From positions 12,402,001 to 12,462,000 of the forward strand of contig OX485803.1 in the NCBI GenBank assembly GCA_950295325.1: a stretch of 60,000 nucleotides of DNA, given 5' to 3'. Made by a program: the position numbers and the translations under genes. Within the stretch, counting starts at the first letter, position 1. Each line of letters begins with the position of its first letter. Below are positions 11,731 to 24,384 of this stretch, piece by piece. The DNA comes from Polytrichum commune. Its lineage: Eukaryota > Streptophyta > Polytrichopsida > Polytrichales > Polytrichaceae. The notes under the pieces are model-generated. The model made no database searches and was not told where the DNA came from. It worked only from the letters and a program-made list of their open reading frames with translations.

Positions 11731-12237
11731 TTAGGGCCGCTTCACACTATGGCTAAAGGTCAAGAGGCCGTCAAGTTCCACCAATCAGATTGCAAGAAAC
11801 CAAGAATTCGGCCTCTCGACCCTTCACACTAGAGGCCAAAGTCCAGAGACCGTCACTCTCCAAAATGTCTACATGGCACTACTTTTTTACCAAGGCGATG
11901 GACTCTCAAAAGAAGTTTGGGTCAGAGATGAATGGAAACCCAAACTATGGTCGAGAGCCCGTCGATTTTCTTCATACAAAATTAAAATAAAATGAAAAAT
12001 AAAAAATGACAAGATTTTGGCCATTAGATTGGAGGGATTGTTTTGGATAGGGAATAAAGTGGGATGCTCCTTCTTCCCTTTGGACTTGGCCTTTGCAAGG
12101 TTCACAATATGCTTGCCAAAGCCAATTCTTATATTTTATTGGCTATTTCAGCCCATTTCATTGAACTCTCAACAAAGTTTGACCATTCAATCCCACGGCC
12201 TCTCGACTTGGACAACCATAGAGTGAAGCGGCCCTTA
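11731..12237. mobile_element. PIF/Harbinger-like MITE, 501 bp, TTA duplication
   Basis: The element spans 11734-12234 between TTA at 11731 and TTA at 12235. It starts GGGCCGCTTCACACTATGG and ends with the reverse complement of that sequence at 18 of 19 positions. A 3-bp TTA duplication with GGGCC-type ends is the signature of Tourist/PIF-Harbinger miniature elements. Subterminal copies of CGGCCTCTCGAC occur inside. No transposase is present. Confidence 0.88.
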
Positions 12238-12599
12238 ATACAACATCAAAAATATGTTTCTTTTTTCTGCATTCAAATATTACTATACCCACATATCATC
12301 AACTGACAATCTTTCCCAATCATTTGTTGTGGAGAACTTTGTCGTCGATTTCGGGAATGACGGTGGGAATAATATAATATAAAAATAAACTTCTATGACG
12401 GCCGGGAGTTGATGAACCACTACCCGTAGTTTTTTAACAAGACCGATCTATAGCCAAGGGCAATAGAGCTTGGATCACATAAACAACTCCTTTCTAAAAG
12501 GCAGCCCTACTAACTTTTAATACGATTTTTTACTCGATTCGGTACATGGAATCATTAAACACTTCTCTTTTCAAAAAAGAAAGAACTTAAAAAAACTCC

Positions 12600-12920
12600 A
12601 AATTGGTATGTGATTAGGTGTGGCTCCAAGAACGGATGTCAAAAAGTGTTTTAAATGATTGGATTGTGTGCTCAGAATATGATAATCGATTTCAATTCTA
12701 TAGCCAATATAACTAGAAGAACCTATATGAGCATTTAATGAACACAAAAATCTTCAGTATGATAATGAATATGGTATTTATGTGAGTTCCAAAAACGACA
12801 AAGAAAGTGGCTACAGTCTCAATTCGGATATGCTAACCATCTTCTACTCGTGGCATGTTCCATATCCTCATAGAAGTGGGCTAGTCGGAAAAAGAAATTA
12901 TTTAAGACCCATCTACCTTA
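12600..12920 (+). repeat. Dispersed repeat family S, copy 2
   Basis: Same order of blocks as at 11318, with about the same length. It ends GACCCATCTACCT (to 12918) plus TA. More diverged than copy 1 in the central part. Confidence 0.65.
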
Positions 12921-12934
12921 ACACACATATTATA

Positions 12935-14455
12935 TTTGATTAGGGTGATTTGTGCTTCATGATGATGATGATAATGATCACGAATTGTGTTTGCTAATAA
13001 TTTTAAGTTTGAGAATGTATGTCGCTTTGATATTCAACATGGTGGGTGGACAAATCTAGTTTCCATATAGAAATTTCCTTTCCCCATGTAAGGAAAACAA
13101 AACAAAATACAAGTAGGGTCTAAATCAAGGTAAATATTAGCCCCTAAAACATCAACCAACATGTGTCAAGAACAATGTTAACTCCCACCCCAAACTGGCA
13201 TATTAGAGCACCTAATGTGACTTGGTTAATCATGTTTCAGTTGGTTGCATTTTGTGGTGTGTTTTGGTTCCACTGAGTACATCCTAGACAACCCGCCAAG
13301 CTTTCTTTCACGGGTCACCTTTTACGGTTTTTTAGCGCTGATGCACTATACTATGGTTTGCAATATACAACATCACGCATTAAAATAGTATGAAACCTTA
13401 TACTTGCATCATCTTTTTCTCACATACTCGTCCTATTTAGGTGGCTATGGTGAAAACTACACTAGTCTTTAAATTACCAAAATTTATGGGGATATTGTTT
13501 TTAGATTAGTTACTTTTTAATATTTAAAAAATGATGATATCAATTTGGTTGAACCTGTTTCTAGAAACAATGTTAAATGTTTGAATCTTAAATTGGAAAC
13601 ATCTCAAGTAGAACGGGTATGAATTGGATCTCACTTTGTTGGAAGTTTCTCATGTGCACCCTGTTTTTCTTCCAATATAGATACTATGACCTATAAGTGT
13701 ATTCATAGGATGTTATATATTGTGGGTTGGAGAGTAATGCACATCCATAATAACATACGCGATGTTTTTGGTGTTGGTTTATCATAAATATCACAATCTC
13801 CCATACTTGAGAAGTTGGATTCTATACAACTGACCTACCATTTTTTATTGAATATATTTAAAATGGTTCCAACACAATATATGCTTACTTAGTAGATAAC
13901 TACATGGAGAAAAATTTCCACACAATTGTGTGGAAGCAACAACTTATATAGACCCAAATGGACTTCATGGCATGGATTTCGCTTCCATAGCCCCAAGTAT
14001 GTACAACCATCCTAAAGCTATAAAAAGTTAATACATATGTTATGTTTTGGATCAAATTTATAACATGCAAAGAAATTTGCTTGAAAATACCAAGAAATTG
14101 TAAGAATCATTAGCCAAAAAATGTCTTGCTAGGAGAGGTCTTGAGCTCAAGAATAGCACAAAACAAAGAGGGCATGAACCACCTCTCCTTGTAGCTCATA
14201 CAAAGAAGCCTCCCTATAACCTACGCTCACCCCCATGCCTCTTTCTTCCAAGAGTTAGAGTATAGTTCACTTTAGTAAAAATCATACTTTACATTTACGT
14301 AAACCAACGGCCCCTATCCTTTGTAAGTTAATTATGGTTCAATCAAGGAAAAGCCATATTCAAATTTTAGGTATGGTATCACCTCCAATATTAGAGAATT
14401 GACTATTAGAACTTGCCACTTCATAAGATGGATGTGCTCAATTAGATCATTTCTC
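12935..14455. other. No gene seen
   Basis: A/T-rich spacer between two family S copies. I see no motif, array or paired inverted ends. Confidence 0.45.
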
Positions 14456-14735
14456 ACAATTGGACACCTATACTTGAGTGGTATGTGGCAAGAGTGGGTC
14501 TGAGAATGGATACCAAATAGACATGTGTTTAGAAAAGAAACCTATTTGATCATTTATTGAACACGAGAATCTTCACTTTGATAATCAATAAGATATTCAT
14601 ATGAGCTTTACAACTTATGAGACAAGTGGCTATGGGCACGATTTGGATTTTCTAGTCATATTGCCTAATTGTGTTTTTCATATCCTACGAGGAGTGAATG
14701 CAAAGGAAAAAAATCCATCTAAGGTATGTATGTTT
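14456..14735 (+). repeat. Dispersed repeat family S, copy 3
   Basis: Shares CTATACTTGAGTGGTATGTG, GATCATTTATTGAACACGAG, CTTCACTTTGATAAT, AAGATATTCATATGAGCT and TTTCATATCCT with the copies at 11318 and 38755. The right end has decayed (ATCCATCTAAGG). Confidence 0.65.
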
Positions 14736-15681
14736 TATTTGGTTCATATTCAATATTCTCCAACTTCTTCCAATCAGATATACACAACAAAGCTCGTGTT
14801 GCATTAGCAAATGTATGATGAAACATCTACAAAAAAAATCAAATTGATGATCACACCTCCCCTCATTTAGTTATGATTATCAGAAGTGCATCGTTGTCGA
14901 TTTCTCAGTTGAATACATATATAGGTCCTCCCAATTGTGTTCACTATTGAGTTCATAAGTTATTAATATTTGAAAACATAATCCAGTCTCTTTTAAACGT
15001 GCGTCTTTATGATGTTCGCTCTTTGATCCTCACCGGACCACATGCCAATCAAATCTAGGGGTTGGATTAAGAATGCGTGCCCCTTAAGACCCATGCATCT
15101 ACCTTAAGGCACGTCTACCTTACCTAAATAGGGACTCCTCCATACTTATGGCATATAAAGGATAGGCTCACATGATGGGAGGTGACCGGAGGCTCCTTTA
15201 CCAATCGCCGTGCAACACACATATCAAAATGTGTGCCAATATCGTTTCAATGATGGCCACATGCCGCTAGCCATGTTGGCCCAAATAAAGGGCACCCGGC
15301 TAGGCCTATGTGGCATTTGGACGGATGTGAAGGAACATGGATAAAATGAGGACTTGTCTAGTAAAGTTATTGGGCCCGTGAGCACTTGCCCCCCACTCTC
15401 ATTTGGTGGCTCTAATTTGATTGCACGAGGCTCGAGATCCACTCCGCTTTGTCGTCATTTGGTGGAGGGCTCGCTAGCCCATGGCTGCATCAGCTGAGGG
15501 AAGTAGGTTAAGTGGCCGAGAGTGCGACTAAGTTAGTGTGGACTAGTGCCCTAGTCATGTGATGATGAGCATGGAAGTTGTTTGGTGCACTTCTACATCT
15601 AACGCTATTGTCCTCGGGCATGACCCAGGATGTTCTACGAACAAACACTCTGTTCATTCCGGTCTCTTCTGGAGACGAGGG

Positions 15682-15710
15682 TTCTTCTTCTTCTTCTTCT
15701 TCTTCTTCTT
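15682..15710. repeat. (CTT)n microsatellite
   Basis: About nine TTC/CTT triplets. It lies just before a copy of family R; a similar tract is at 22812. Confidence 0.95.
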
Positions 15711-15734
15711 GTATGGTGCAGTGATTGGGGATAT

Positions 15735-15990
15735 TTTTGGGCATATTCGGTTAAGATCCTAGTGTTTGCAAGTCCATCCAATTACATGTTGACATCCTTC
15801 GGTTTTGCTTTATTAAACTAGGATATATTCTATGAATTCCTCCAAAATGATCAATAATTTTCTTGCAGTCTTGAACTTCAACCGGTTATTTCTCAAACTT
15901 CAACCGGCATAATCGGTTGAGTTCGAGAAATAACCGGCTCATCTGTAACTAACTGCCGGCTCTCCCCAATCATGGGTTTGGTGCTATGTG
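15735..15990 (-). repeat. Dispersed repeat family R, copy 2
   Basis: Inverted relative to the copy at 31490-31725. It shares GATCCTAGTGTTTGCA, ACATGTTGACATCCTTCGGTT, TTGAACTTCAACCGGTTATT, GAGAAATAACCGG and CTAACTGCCGG. The family is rich in AACCGGTT palindromes and spans about 240 bp here. Confidence 0.85.
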
Positions 15991-16474
15991 GTATTGAATT
16001 CTCAATTGAGTGAGAATGCCAAATTTGTATCCGTAAATGTTAGATCAACCAACTAGTCCAACTTATTGATTTTACATGGCTCGTTTCCTAAAATCTCCTA
16101 CTTGTAACTAACATGATTTGAGTCTCAAAAATTGTGTTTTGTTAGCAAATCTATTTGTAATGTAATTGCACAATCTGACCGAGCACTGAGTAATGTGTGA
16201 TTTAGTTATGATTTTCTAAATGAAGGGGTTCAAATTCTTCAATTGGTTTTATAGGGGAATTCGATCTAATGACAAAATAACCTTTTTGGCGATATATCTT
16301 TTGACGAATGGTAGATCTACTAGTTGCCTAATTTGGTTCATTTTGTGAGGTGTGTGAAGACAATGTAATAATATCTAATCTAATGATTTTTGCAGTCATC
16401 ATAACTACACCCATAACATGACTTACATATCAATCCATGAACAAGAGATGTCGGTTCTTTAAACACATGTTGCG

Positions 16475-16502
16475 CCCCCCCCCCCCCCCCCCCAAAAAAA
16501 AA
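16475..16502. repeat. Bipartite C19-A9 tract
   Basis: Nineteen C followed directly by nine A. On the other strand this is a T-then-G tract like those at 2643 and 4545. Confidence 0.95.
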
Positions 16503-19500
16503 TAAAAAATCATATGCACATAAATAATGAAGTAGTCAAATCACATTTCGAATAGGAATGCAGTCATCCATACACTTAATTTCATAGCCATGCATGCTAC
16601 CATCTCACACAATTTGATGTAGTTCCTCCATAATTGCTTACCCTTGACATTTGGAATGCTCTCTCCATTCTCATTGATGCAAGCTAGTACGGATAGGTGG
16701 TCTCTCTCAACGAGAAATTGTTGGTATACTTGTCTTGCACCTCATGTGGACAACACCCTATCTCTTCCATTCTTGCCGGCTTGAGCTTCACTCTCATTGG
16801 CATTCCAAATGCAACAAGCATCATGCTTTTGCAAAGCATAAGCATTTTAAAGATTGGCGTAGAATCCATTCACGTTCTTTGGACATTGCCATGGGGCTCT
16901 AGATGTCTCAAGACCTTGTGCAACCCACAATGATAAATCCGGATTTTAGATCCAACACCATTTTTACCCAACTCCATCCAAGCAAACCTCCCGCCCTCAG
17001 AGTTGGTTGCCAAAGGATCATTTCCGCCACCTTCAATATGAAGTTGCAAGAATGTCAAGGTATATCCAAGAATTGCCATTGTTTTGATGTACACCATAAG
17101 CTCCTCTCCTCCTCCAATGTAAGGACACTCAACTTCCTATCATCCGTGATGTGGTGGCGCCAAACAAATGATTCCTCAATGTAGAGCAAGGAATCCCAAA
17201 ATCATGATTCCACCATTCTAGTTTTTGTGTCAGCTTCAAATGTTTCCAATGCCACATCTAGTTGCTCCATGGTCCACCTCATAATTAGTGTAGAACCTCT
17301 TCTACCTTTATTCTTCATGTGTGGCACCTCTAGACACATGCTAGGTGGGGCATGTGTGAACCCTGGACTACGGCAACTTTCAAACTATAAATTACGAGAT
17401 GTTGGGATCGCAAAGTAGGGCCATCTTTAACCCTTGACGGTCTAGCATTGACTCGTGAGGATGTGGACAGAGAGCAAGGGTTGGGTTGGGAGCCACAAAA
17501 TCTATGTGGCAAGTTGGGTGGTCATCCAACCCTCTTGGCTTCACCCTTGCATGTGTGGATGCTCCTTTCAAGAATGCAAATTCAGTTGAGCCTGCAAAAA
17601 TTGCCTTGAAGTGAGCTCGCAATCAATAACCTAAGTTTAATGGAACTCAAAATGTCACCTAAAAATAACTTCAAGTACTCTCCCAAAGCTCAATGACTCT
17701 TCGGGCAACCTCATACAACCAACATGAATTATTAGCTTGCTCCACCTAAGAGACATGCTTCATGTCAAGGTGCACATGCATAGAACTAATATCTTTAAAA
17801 ATAGCCCTTGCTTTCAAATACAAATCTTACTTTGAAATATATGAAGAATATGAGGGATGTGCCTTTATTAACACCACTTTGAAGTGTATGATGAAAGTTG
17901 CCCTTCATTTTATGGGTCATATGATTGTCTCTTTGATTGCATACATCATGTTCTACATATGGATGAGTACTTTGATCTATATTTGTAATGTCTCTTTGTA
18001 TTGTAATTTTCACCATAGCTACAAACAAGAGATTTATTTTATTTGGGAAAACATGATTTGGCAAGTCAACTGTCAGAAGTTAAGGATGTGTATCTTGATA
18101 AAATTGTTAGACAAACACTTGTAGGAGGACAAGATATGGCACCTTGGATTCTCCATTGGAGCTCACATGCTACCGCACTACACTGTTTGTCAATATTGTC
18201 AAAGTTTGCAGCCTTTTGTGAAGGTGGTATGCGGGGAAGCTATTATCATCATTTTCTTTATTTACTTCTTAGTTTACCCAATTACGGGTAGTGGGTGATA
18301 GATGCCATCATTTTTTGGGCAACTAACCCTTAAAGGATAGTGAGTAACTAATTACGTGGAAAAAAAAATAGGAGTCCAATTATGAAAATGAGCCACTTAA
18401 AAAGACCCATCTACCTTAAGTCCAGTTCAATATATGATATGGTCATGTCTTAGTTACATAGTAATTAAATGAGTGTAAAGATTCCATACATCCAGGATTG
18501 GCCTTGTTATTGTCCAAACTGGTAAGTATCCATGTGCATTTTCTACTTTCACTTATGTATTCGATGACTGGGTTCTTTTTAGGTTGTCATGGTGAGTATC
18601 ATCATGTATTTTAGTCTTTTTAAAGACTTTAAGTCATGCATAATAGCAATCACCAAAACAGCTAGTCCAAATATGTCAATCCCTAAGCTAAATAGCAGTC
18701 ACATGATGTGGCATTTCATGGGAGATTGTTTTGTACTTGACCTTTTCTTAGGATTCACACAAAGGTTTATGTAATGCATTATTGGGCAAGACTCAAAGTC
18801 TCATTCCAGTGGTGTTTATCTCAAACCCTTCAAATGATTAATGCTTAAAAAGTTCAAATGTGAGTTATTCCCATCATATAGTTTGGTCCCTAATGAGATT
18901 ATTTGTAAATACATCATCATATGCACCTGTCTTAAAAACATCGCAAACCACAAATGTTGAAGAGGATGCACCGGGTGTCTTCAAACATCCTTCATTTGCT
19001 ATCATCTTCATCCCAAATACAAAAATATTGGAATCACGTTACAAGATACATAGATTGATTCCTATTTCCCTTTCTCATTCTTGCACTCACCAAGGATTGG
19101 TACAAACATCTTCCAACATTGCCAAGTCCCTTCATTATGCTCTTTCATCAGCACCTCAAGGGTCCGTAGTTTTTCGGAGTTGTTATCTTCAATGCAATAC
19201 TTCCCAATTTGCAAAGCCTTATTCCTCCATCCGTACTTAGTGTCAAGGAGCCTTACTTTGGATTTGTTTTCCTCTTCTAATTGCAATCGAATAGGTAGAG
19301 TAAGGTTGCCTAAGGTTCGTCAAGCTTGGGAGCAAACTTGGGAGTTGTTTACTTCAATAGGAACCGCTTGCTTAGTGGAACCATTTGTTAGCATAGTCTT
19401 TGCCTTAGTTGAGAATGAAAATGTTGCATGTACATGAGCAAGATCATGTCACTCCTACATGTACAAATGAGAGCCTCTAGACTCCATTGCAAGTATGTCA

Positions 19501-20427
19501 CCGATTGGTCCAACTTGAGGGGAGGTACGAGTTTATGATGTCTCCCATGATGATGAATTTAACCAAGGTGAATCCATTGTCAAGCTTTACCACATGACTT
19601 GCATCCACTGCAAGTGAGCTTGCTAAATGACAACATTATATGCTATTTTCTCTTAGGTGGGAGGTGGATGAGCTCCAAGTGCTTTGACTTAGTGGGTTAC
19701 CATGTTTATTATCATGTTATCTTTCTGATGAGTTCATTGTGGTTGTTGATGTGCTCCATGGTTTTTTGTTTTGTTTTGTTTTGTTTACATTCATAATTTA
19801 GAATGTAGTGATGCAATGCACATTGAGACCGTCCATAATATGTAATAATTTTTTGATTTGAACATGTCTATGCATTATAATACATGAATAATTTGAAAAC
19901 AATGTGGATTTTCTCTTGGACAGGGGGGCTAGTCCATAGTTTGGTCTCCATCATACCTAATTCTAATTTATATAATCTATAAAAAATTGAAGATAATATA
20001 GATTATTTTGGTTTGGAAGCCCTAATTCTAACTCTCTTCCCTACTCCTCTCGGTGGCTTCTCTCCACTTCTCTTGTGAAACTCTTCAACCCCTATTCAAT
20101 AGTTGAACGTTGTAGATTATTTGAACCAAAATCTAGATTATATATACGATTATGTGTACATAATCTATGCCTTTGTGAAATTTTTGGACGAGCCCACTAT
20201 AATTATTTGTTTGAGTTGCCACCCTGGGATCTAAAGTGAGAGTGTCTTGGACAGAGGGTGCCTCAACGCACAACAAACCTCATTCAAGGTTTCAATGAAG
20301 AGCAACTTTAGAGCTGCCATGGAGTCCCTATTGACATCAACCCTTGGGACCAGAGTGTGGCTCACAATCTCCTTGTCTAGAGTTCTTGCACACTCGTTTC
20401 ATGAATACATGAAATTGGTTGTGATGG
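16503..20427. other. No confident gene; weak minus-strand coding-like patches
   Basis: The minus strand at about 16684-17184 gives protein-like stretches (for example RFAWMELGKNGVGSKIR and VLRHLEPHGNVQRT) that join without a clear family. The rest is A/T-rich. A family S terminus, GACCCATCTACCT followed by TA, lies at 18404-18418. Nothing else could be supported. Confidence 0.3.
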
Positions 20428-20519
20428 ATTTGGACGAACCAACCCATACACTCATTCCTTGTTGGATGCCCAAAACCCTTGCCTCCAAGAAACCAGTGTA
20501 CGGGTTGGTTTGCCCCAGT
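20428..20519. mobile_element. 92-bp micro-foldback element, copy 2
   Basis: Nearly identical to 10688-10779 over its whole length, with the same orientation and the same inverted ends CGAACCAACCCATACAC and GTGTACGGGTTGGTTTG. The flanks differ from those of copy 1, as expected for a separate insertion. The target duplication is not clear here; GTTGTGATGG and GTTGTTGGGA are only partly alike. Confidence 0.8.
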
Positions 20520-20964
20520 TGTTGGGATGTGCCTAGTCCATGTCTTGAGATGAGTTTAGGATAAGGATTGCTAGTCTTCATCTGCTATTTTGAAGAGTAA
20601 ATTGTGAGCAACCTTGGATAACCACCTCACGGTGGTTGTGGGAATATACAACCATAAGGTGTGCACTTTGGAGAAGTTTCCTCATGTTGATGTTTTCAAT
20701 AAATGCAATGCGGCAACACATGTGCATGGACGATCTTGTCTCGGTTGGTTTGTGAGAGGCAGTGTTCAATTAGTGCAATGGCCTTGTGCTCATGTTAATT
20801 TTGTATCATCCATGATGAAAGCCATGTGGAAGCTATTTTGGTTCCATTATCTCGGAAAGGTTAATGAAACTCTTCATTCTATGGCCTATACGATCACACG
20901 AATCCTAAAAGATCCACTCTCATTTCAAAATTGTTGAAGAGTCTTTACTTATGATAGGGATTGG

Positions 20965-21192
20965 AGTGTGTGTTTGTGTTTGTTATGTGTGATGCATATT
21001 TTTGGGGTGTCTGAAACCATGCACAAGAGTGGTGAAGCAAAACTCAAAATACCCAAAAGCAAAATAAGAACACTCATGGAACATCTACACCAAATTGTCA
21101 TAGAATACCTCACATACATGATATTAGACAAGAAACAACCCCCCGTTGATCCCCCCCTAGAGGTTAGGTATAGTGCTTTCTTTGAAAACTAA
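20965..21192 (+). pseudogene. LINE ORF2 C-terminal fragment
   Basis: The A/C-rich plus strand reads KLKIPKSKIRTLMEHL and then EYLTYMILDKK. This matches NLKIPKPTIKTLMQKT at the end of the LINE at 46.6 kb. It is therefore the extreme 3' coding end of the same LINE family, truncated at its 5' side as is usual for LINE copies. Confidence 0.6.
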
Positions 21193-21344
21193 AGGAGCCC
21201 ACCTTCCGAGAGGGAGGAAGTACCCTTACAGTGACGCTTGGTCAAACATGATCACGGTATAGAGGAACGGGCTCCTATTCACGAGAGTAAAGAGAAACCC
21301 CGACGTTACTTTTATTTTATTATTATAATGGAGCAATAGTACAT

Positions 21345-21603
21345 TTTTTTGGTCTAATTAGTGTGGGATACCATTCGGAGTTACGTGTTGCTATAGTTTT
21401 TACCAACATTACCATTTTTTTACCAACTAAGTTACACATTGCTATAACATTTCACTGCAAGTGTCATTTTTTGCTCAAATAACATAAGTAGTTAGTATGC
21501 ACACCGCCAAATATGATAACTTGGTTGGTAAACAAGTGATAATGTTGGTAAAAGCTATAGAAACACATAGCTCCGAATGGTATCCCACACTAATCAGACA
21601 AAT
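21345..21603. mobile_element. MITE with about 83-bp terminal inverted repeats
   Basis: The left arm contains GTCTAATTAGTGTGGGATAC, CATTCGGAG, TTTTTACCAACATTACC and TTACCAACTAAGTTA. The right arm is its reverse complement with roughly ten differences over 83 positions. About 95 bp separates the arms. No transposase and no secure target duplication. Confidence 0.85.
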
Positions 21604-22079
21604 CAGTGTAGTTGTGTGGAACTTGCTTGGACTTTGCATTTAACTTGCTTGGATAGTTACCATACTTTTTCTTGGACTTACTGCTTGTTGCCATGAACAC
21701 TTCGTGGATTTAATGCTTGTTGCCATATAACTATGGCAGATTGTCCCATTGTTGCCACTTTTTTTACTAAATAAAGTAACGTAGCCAACACTTTGCATAT
21801 TTCTTTGAAGTTTGTGTGTTAAATTGTTTAGCCAATTTTTCATTTTATTTCGCTTAAGGTTTGTTTGTTGTTGGCCATGGGTAGCCAGTAGTAGTCACCC
21901 ATAGTGACTCCGAATGCATCATTACACCAACATGAGTAATAAACCAGTTGCCATGTGAGCAATTTTTTTTGTAAAAGAATAAAAAAAAGAAGAGAGGCTG
22001 TGATCATGATGTCAAATGACGTGATGTGATGCACGTAGTGATGATACCACGTGATGTCCAGGCAAGAGAATTCTCATTG

Positions 22080-22260
22080 ATTGACTTCATAATACATCCT
22101 ATTGTAAACATACACCCTAACATCCGTAACTTCACTCCCTCTCTTATATCCCAAAACCCTAAGATCAGATGTGCTCGATTTAAATCTCCCTCCTTGTTGT
22201 CACATTTCCCTCCCATATATCATGTTTTGACATTAAGATAACTCATCAAAGATTTCAAAT
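22080..22260. repeat. Direct repeat pair, left copy
   Basis: This matches 22605-22790 at an offset of about 518 bp. Shared blocks are ATATCCCAA.ACCCTA, CAAATC.C.CTCCTT, TTGTCACATTTC.CTCCC and TTG.CATTAA. Diverged; origin unknown. Confidence 0.7.
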
Positions 22261-22604
22261 CACATGCTCGCATGCATCATATTGTCATCATTGTCATTAT
22301 CGTAATGTTGACTTTGTGTTATTCCATAATGTTACACACCACACTGATTTTATTATTATCATGCACCCATGTTAACATGACATGCCTCCTTGATATCATG
22401 TGCATTTTGGTTGCCCGTGCATGATATTAGGGAGGTCATAGTGTATTTCAGTATGATACAAACCAAAAACATTCAACTACAAGCAAAAATAAATAAAAAA
22501 TCCTTGCTTTTTAATTGATGGGAAACATAAATCTCTTCAAAGTGTGGATTTCTAGAATCAAGAGAGATAAAACATGGTGATGGTTCCCAACATTATCCAT
22601 GGAC

Positions 22605-22790
22605 AAGTGAGAGGTACACTCTAAACTCCATAATATCAACTCATGTAATGCCACTCACTCTCTAATATCCCAAGACCCTAGGGAACAAATGCTCTTAGTT
22701 CAAATCCCACTCCTTATTGTCACATTTCTCTCCCTTGTATCAAGGGTTTGCCATTAATGCAATCCACCAAGTCAACCCATACCCTCGCAT
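22605..22790. repeat. Direct repeat pair, right copy
   Basis: The second copy of the repeat at 22080-22260, followed by a (CTT)n tract at 22812-22844. Confidence 0.7.
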
Positions 22791-22811
22791 TGTGCCACGT
22801 ATCAATATATG

Positions 22812-22814
22812 GTT

Positions 22815-22844
<30 letters not shown>
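22812..22844. repeat. (CTT)n microsatellite
   Basis: About eleven TTC/CTT triplets; similar to 15682-15710. Confidence 0.95.
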
Positions 22845-22845
<1 letters not shown>

Positions 22846-23589
22846 TGCCACTTGTTGAATTCTTGGTGCATGGATCTGCCACATTGCCACATTGCCAAGG
22901 AAGGCCAAGTGGGAGGTTTATATGTGAAGGTAGATCATGTGTTATGCTACCATAGAATTCCTATGCAAGGATTTGTTCTAAACCCTAATCTTGAACCCCA
23001 ATCTTCTCGCTCTCACGTGTGTTGCACATCTCTCGGCAATTCGATCCATCAATGTGGTGAGCTCTTTAAGAAGTTGCATATGTACAAGTGCATGCAATAC
23101 TCATTGTGAAGGTCACGCCGTACTAATCTCAAATGCCAACCCTATTAATTTTGCTTTCTACATATCCTTAGAAGCTAAGTTGTTTTGAATTTGAGGTCAA
23201 GCACCATGGAATTGGTACTATTGCAAGATCTTTAATGCATTGGATGATAGTGGTGATTTCAAGATTCATTTTCATACACCGATTTTTTATTACTGTAAAT
23301 ACCTTCTTAGCAAAAAATGGAATTCTTCATCAGTGAGATGCACTCCTTTTTGCATTTGGTTGATGTCCCTTATATTGATAAATATTTTCCATGTATTTTT
23401 CTTGAGACAAATTTCTGGTGAGCTCAAGTGTGCATAATCTATGTCCCTCGTAATTGTCAATCAATATGTTAAAAAAATGGACTTTTTTTTGCTCGAGAGT
23501 TGATGTGGTGCCATATTATAGGCCCATTATAGGGGGGGGGGTCTATGAGTCAAAGTTTCGACCATTATGCATACATGGTTGTCAGTGTC

Positions 23590-23720
23590 CTTGGAGGATG
23601 TTGGGCATAATTGGTCAAGATCCTAGTGTTTCCAAGACCAACCAGTTACATGTTGACATCTCTCATTGTTTCTTTGCTAAATTGAGGAATATTCTATAAC
23701 TTTCTCTAAATGAATCAAAC
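23590..23720 (-). repeat. Dispersed repeat family R, copy 3
   Basis: Same orientation as the 15.7-kb copy: GGGCATAATTGGTCAAGATC, CTAGTGTTTCCAAG, ACATGTTGACATC, then a run ending ATATTCTAT. Truncated before the AACCGGTT block. Confidence 0.7.
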
Positions 23721-23975
23721 TAAGGTAAAATCTTTGTCTTTTCATTCTTAAATTAGAACTACTATAGCCCAAGCTTCTTGCCTTCAATGTCTGATTTTTG
23801 CAAAGATTTCAATATCATCACTTCATTTTGGTCCACACATGACATAAATTAGCAATGCTAGCAAATTCCCTTTCATAATTTATATAAATGTAGTTTTCTA
23901 CTAAAATTGAAATCTACAAAATGTTTTTCTTGAAGGCAAAAAAAGAGTAAGATCCAAATTCTCAAAAAGGTTCAA

Positions 23976-24384
23976 TTATGCGGACACATACACACCATAA
24001 GTCCACCACACAATCGCTGTCGTCCAAAAATCATCAAGTTCATGTTCTTCTTTATCATCGTCATGACGCCCATGTTGAATGACTCGGCTTCCCAAATACC
24101 TCCCTCCTAAATCCAAAGCTTCTATATCTTCACTTAACCCAAAATCAAGATTATTCAACTGCCCACCCACTAGAGAACATATCCAATTTTCATCGTCTCC
24201 GAAGTTTTGTAGATCCATAATTTTATCATTCTCCCTACCGCCCTCTTCATAATCTCCCCGATATGTTCCATGTCGGGATCTTGCACCAAGGTCTTGTACA
24301 AAGTGTTTCTCGACCTCTTCGACTACTTGATCATTACATAATATGCCCCAACGTATGCATGTAACTTTGGGAGATTATCCATAT
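23976..24384 (-). CDS. Unrecognised ORF with D/E-rich C-terminus, probably a fragment
   Basis: The frame is open for about 135 codons from a stop near 24386. The first methionine is at 24218, leaving 80 residues. It reads DQVVEEVEKHFVQDLGARSR, then MDLQNFGDDENWICSLVGGQ and LGLSEDIEALDLGGRY-like sequence, ending WWTYGVYVSA. The amino-acid mix, with many D, E and G and balanced use, is unlike the neighbouring random frames, so it is probably real coding sequence. A second frame upstream reads WDMDNLPKLHAYVGAYYVM, which hints at a frameshift. I recognise no domain. Confidence 0.35.

Noticed and set aside
15508-15821. Frames with poly-Phe, poly-Leu or poly-Glu
   Set aside because: Created by the (CTT)n microsatellite in each reading frame.
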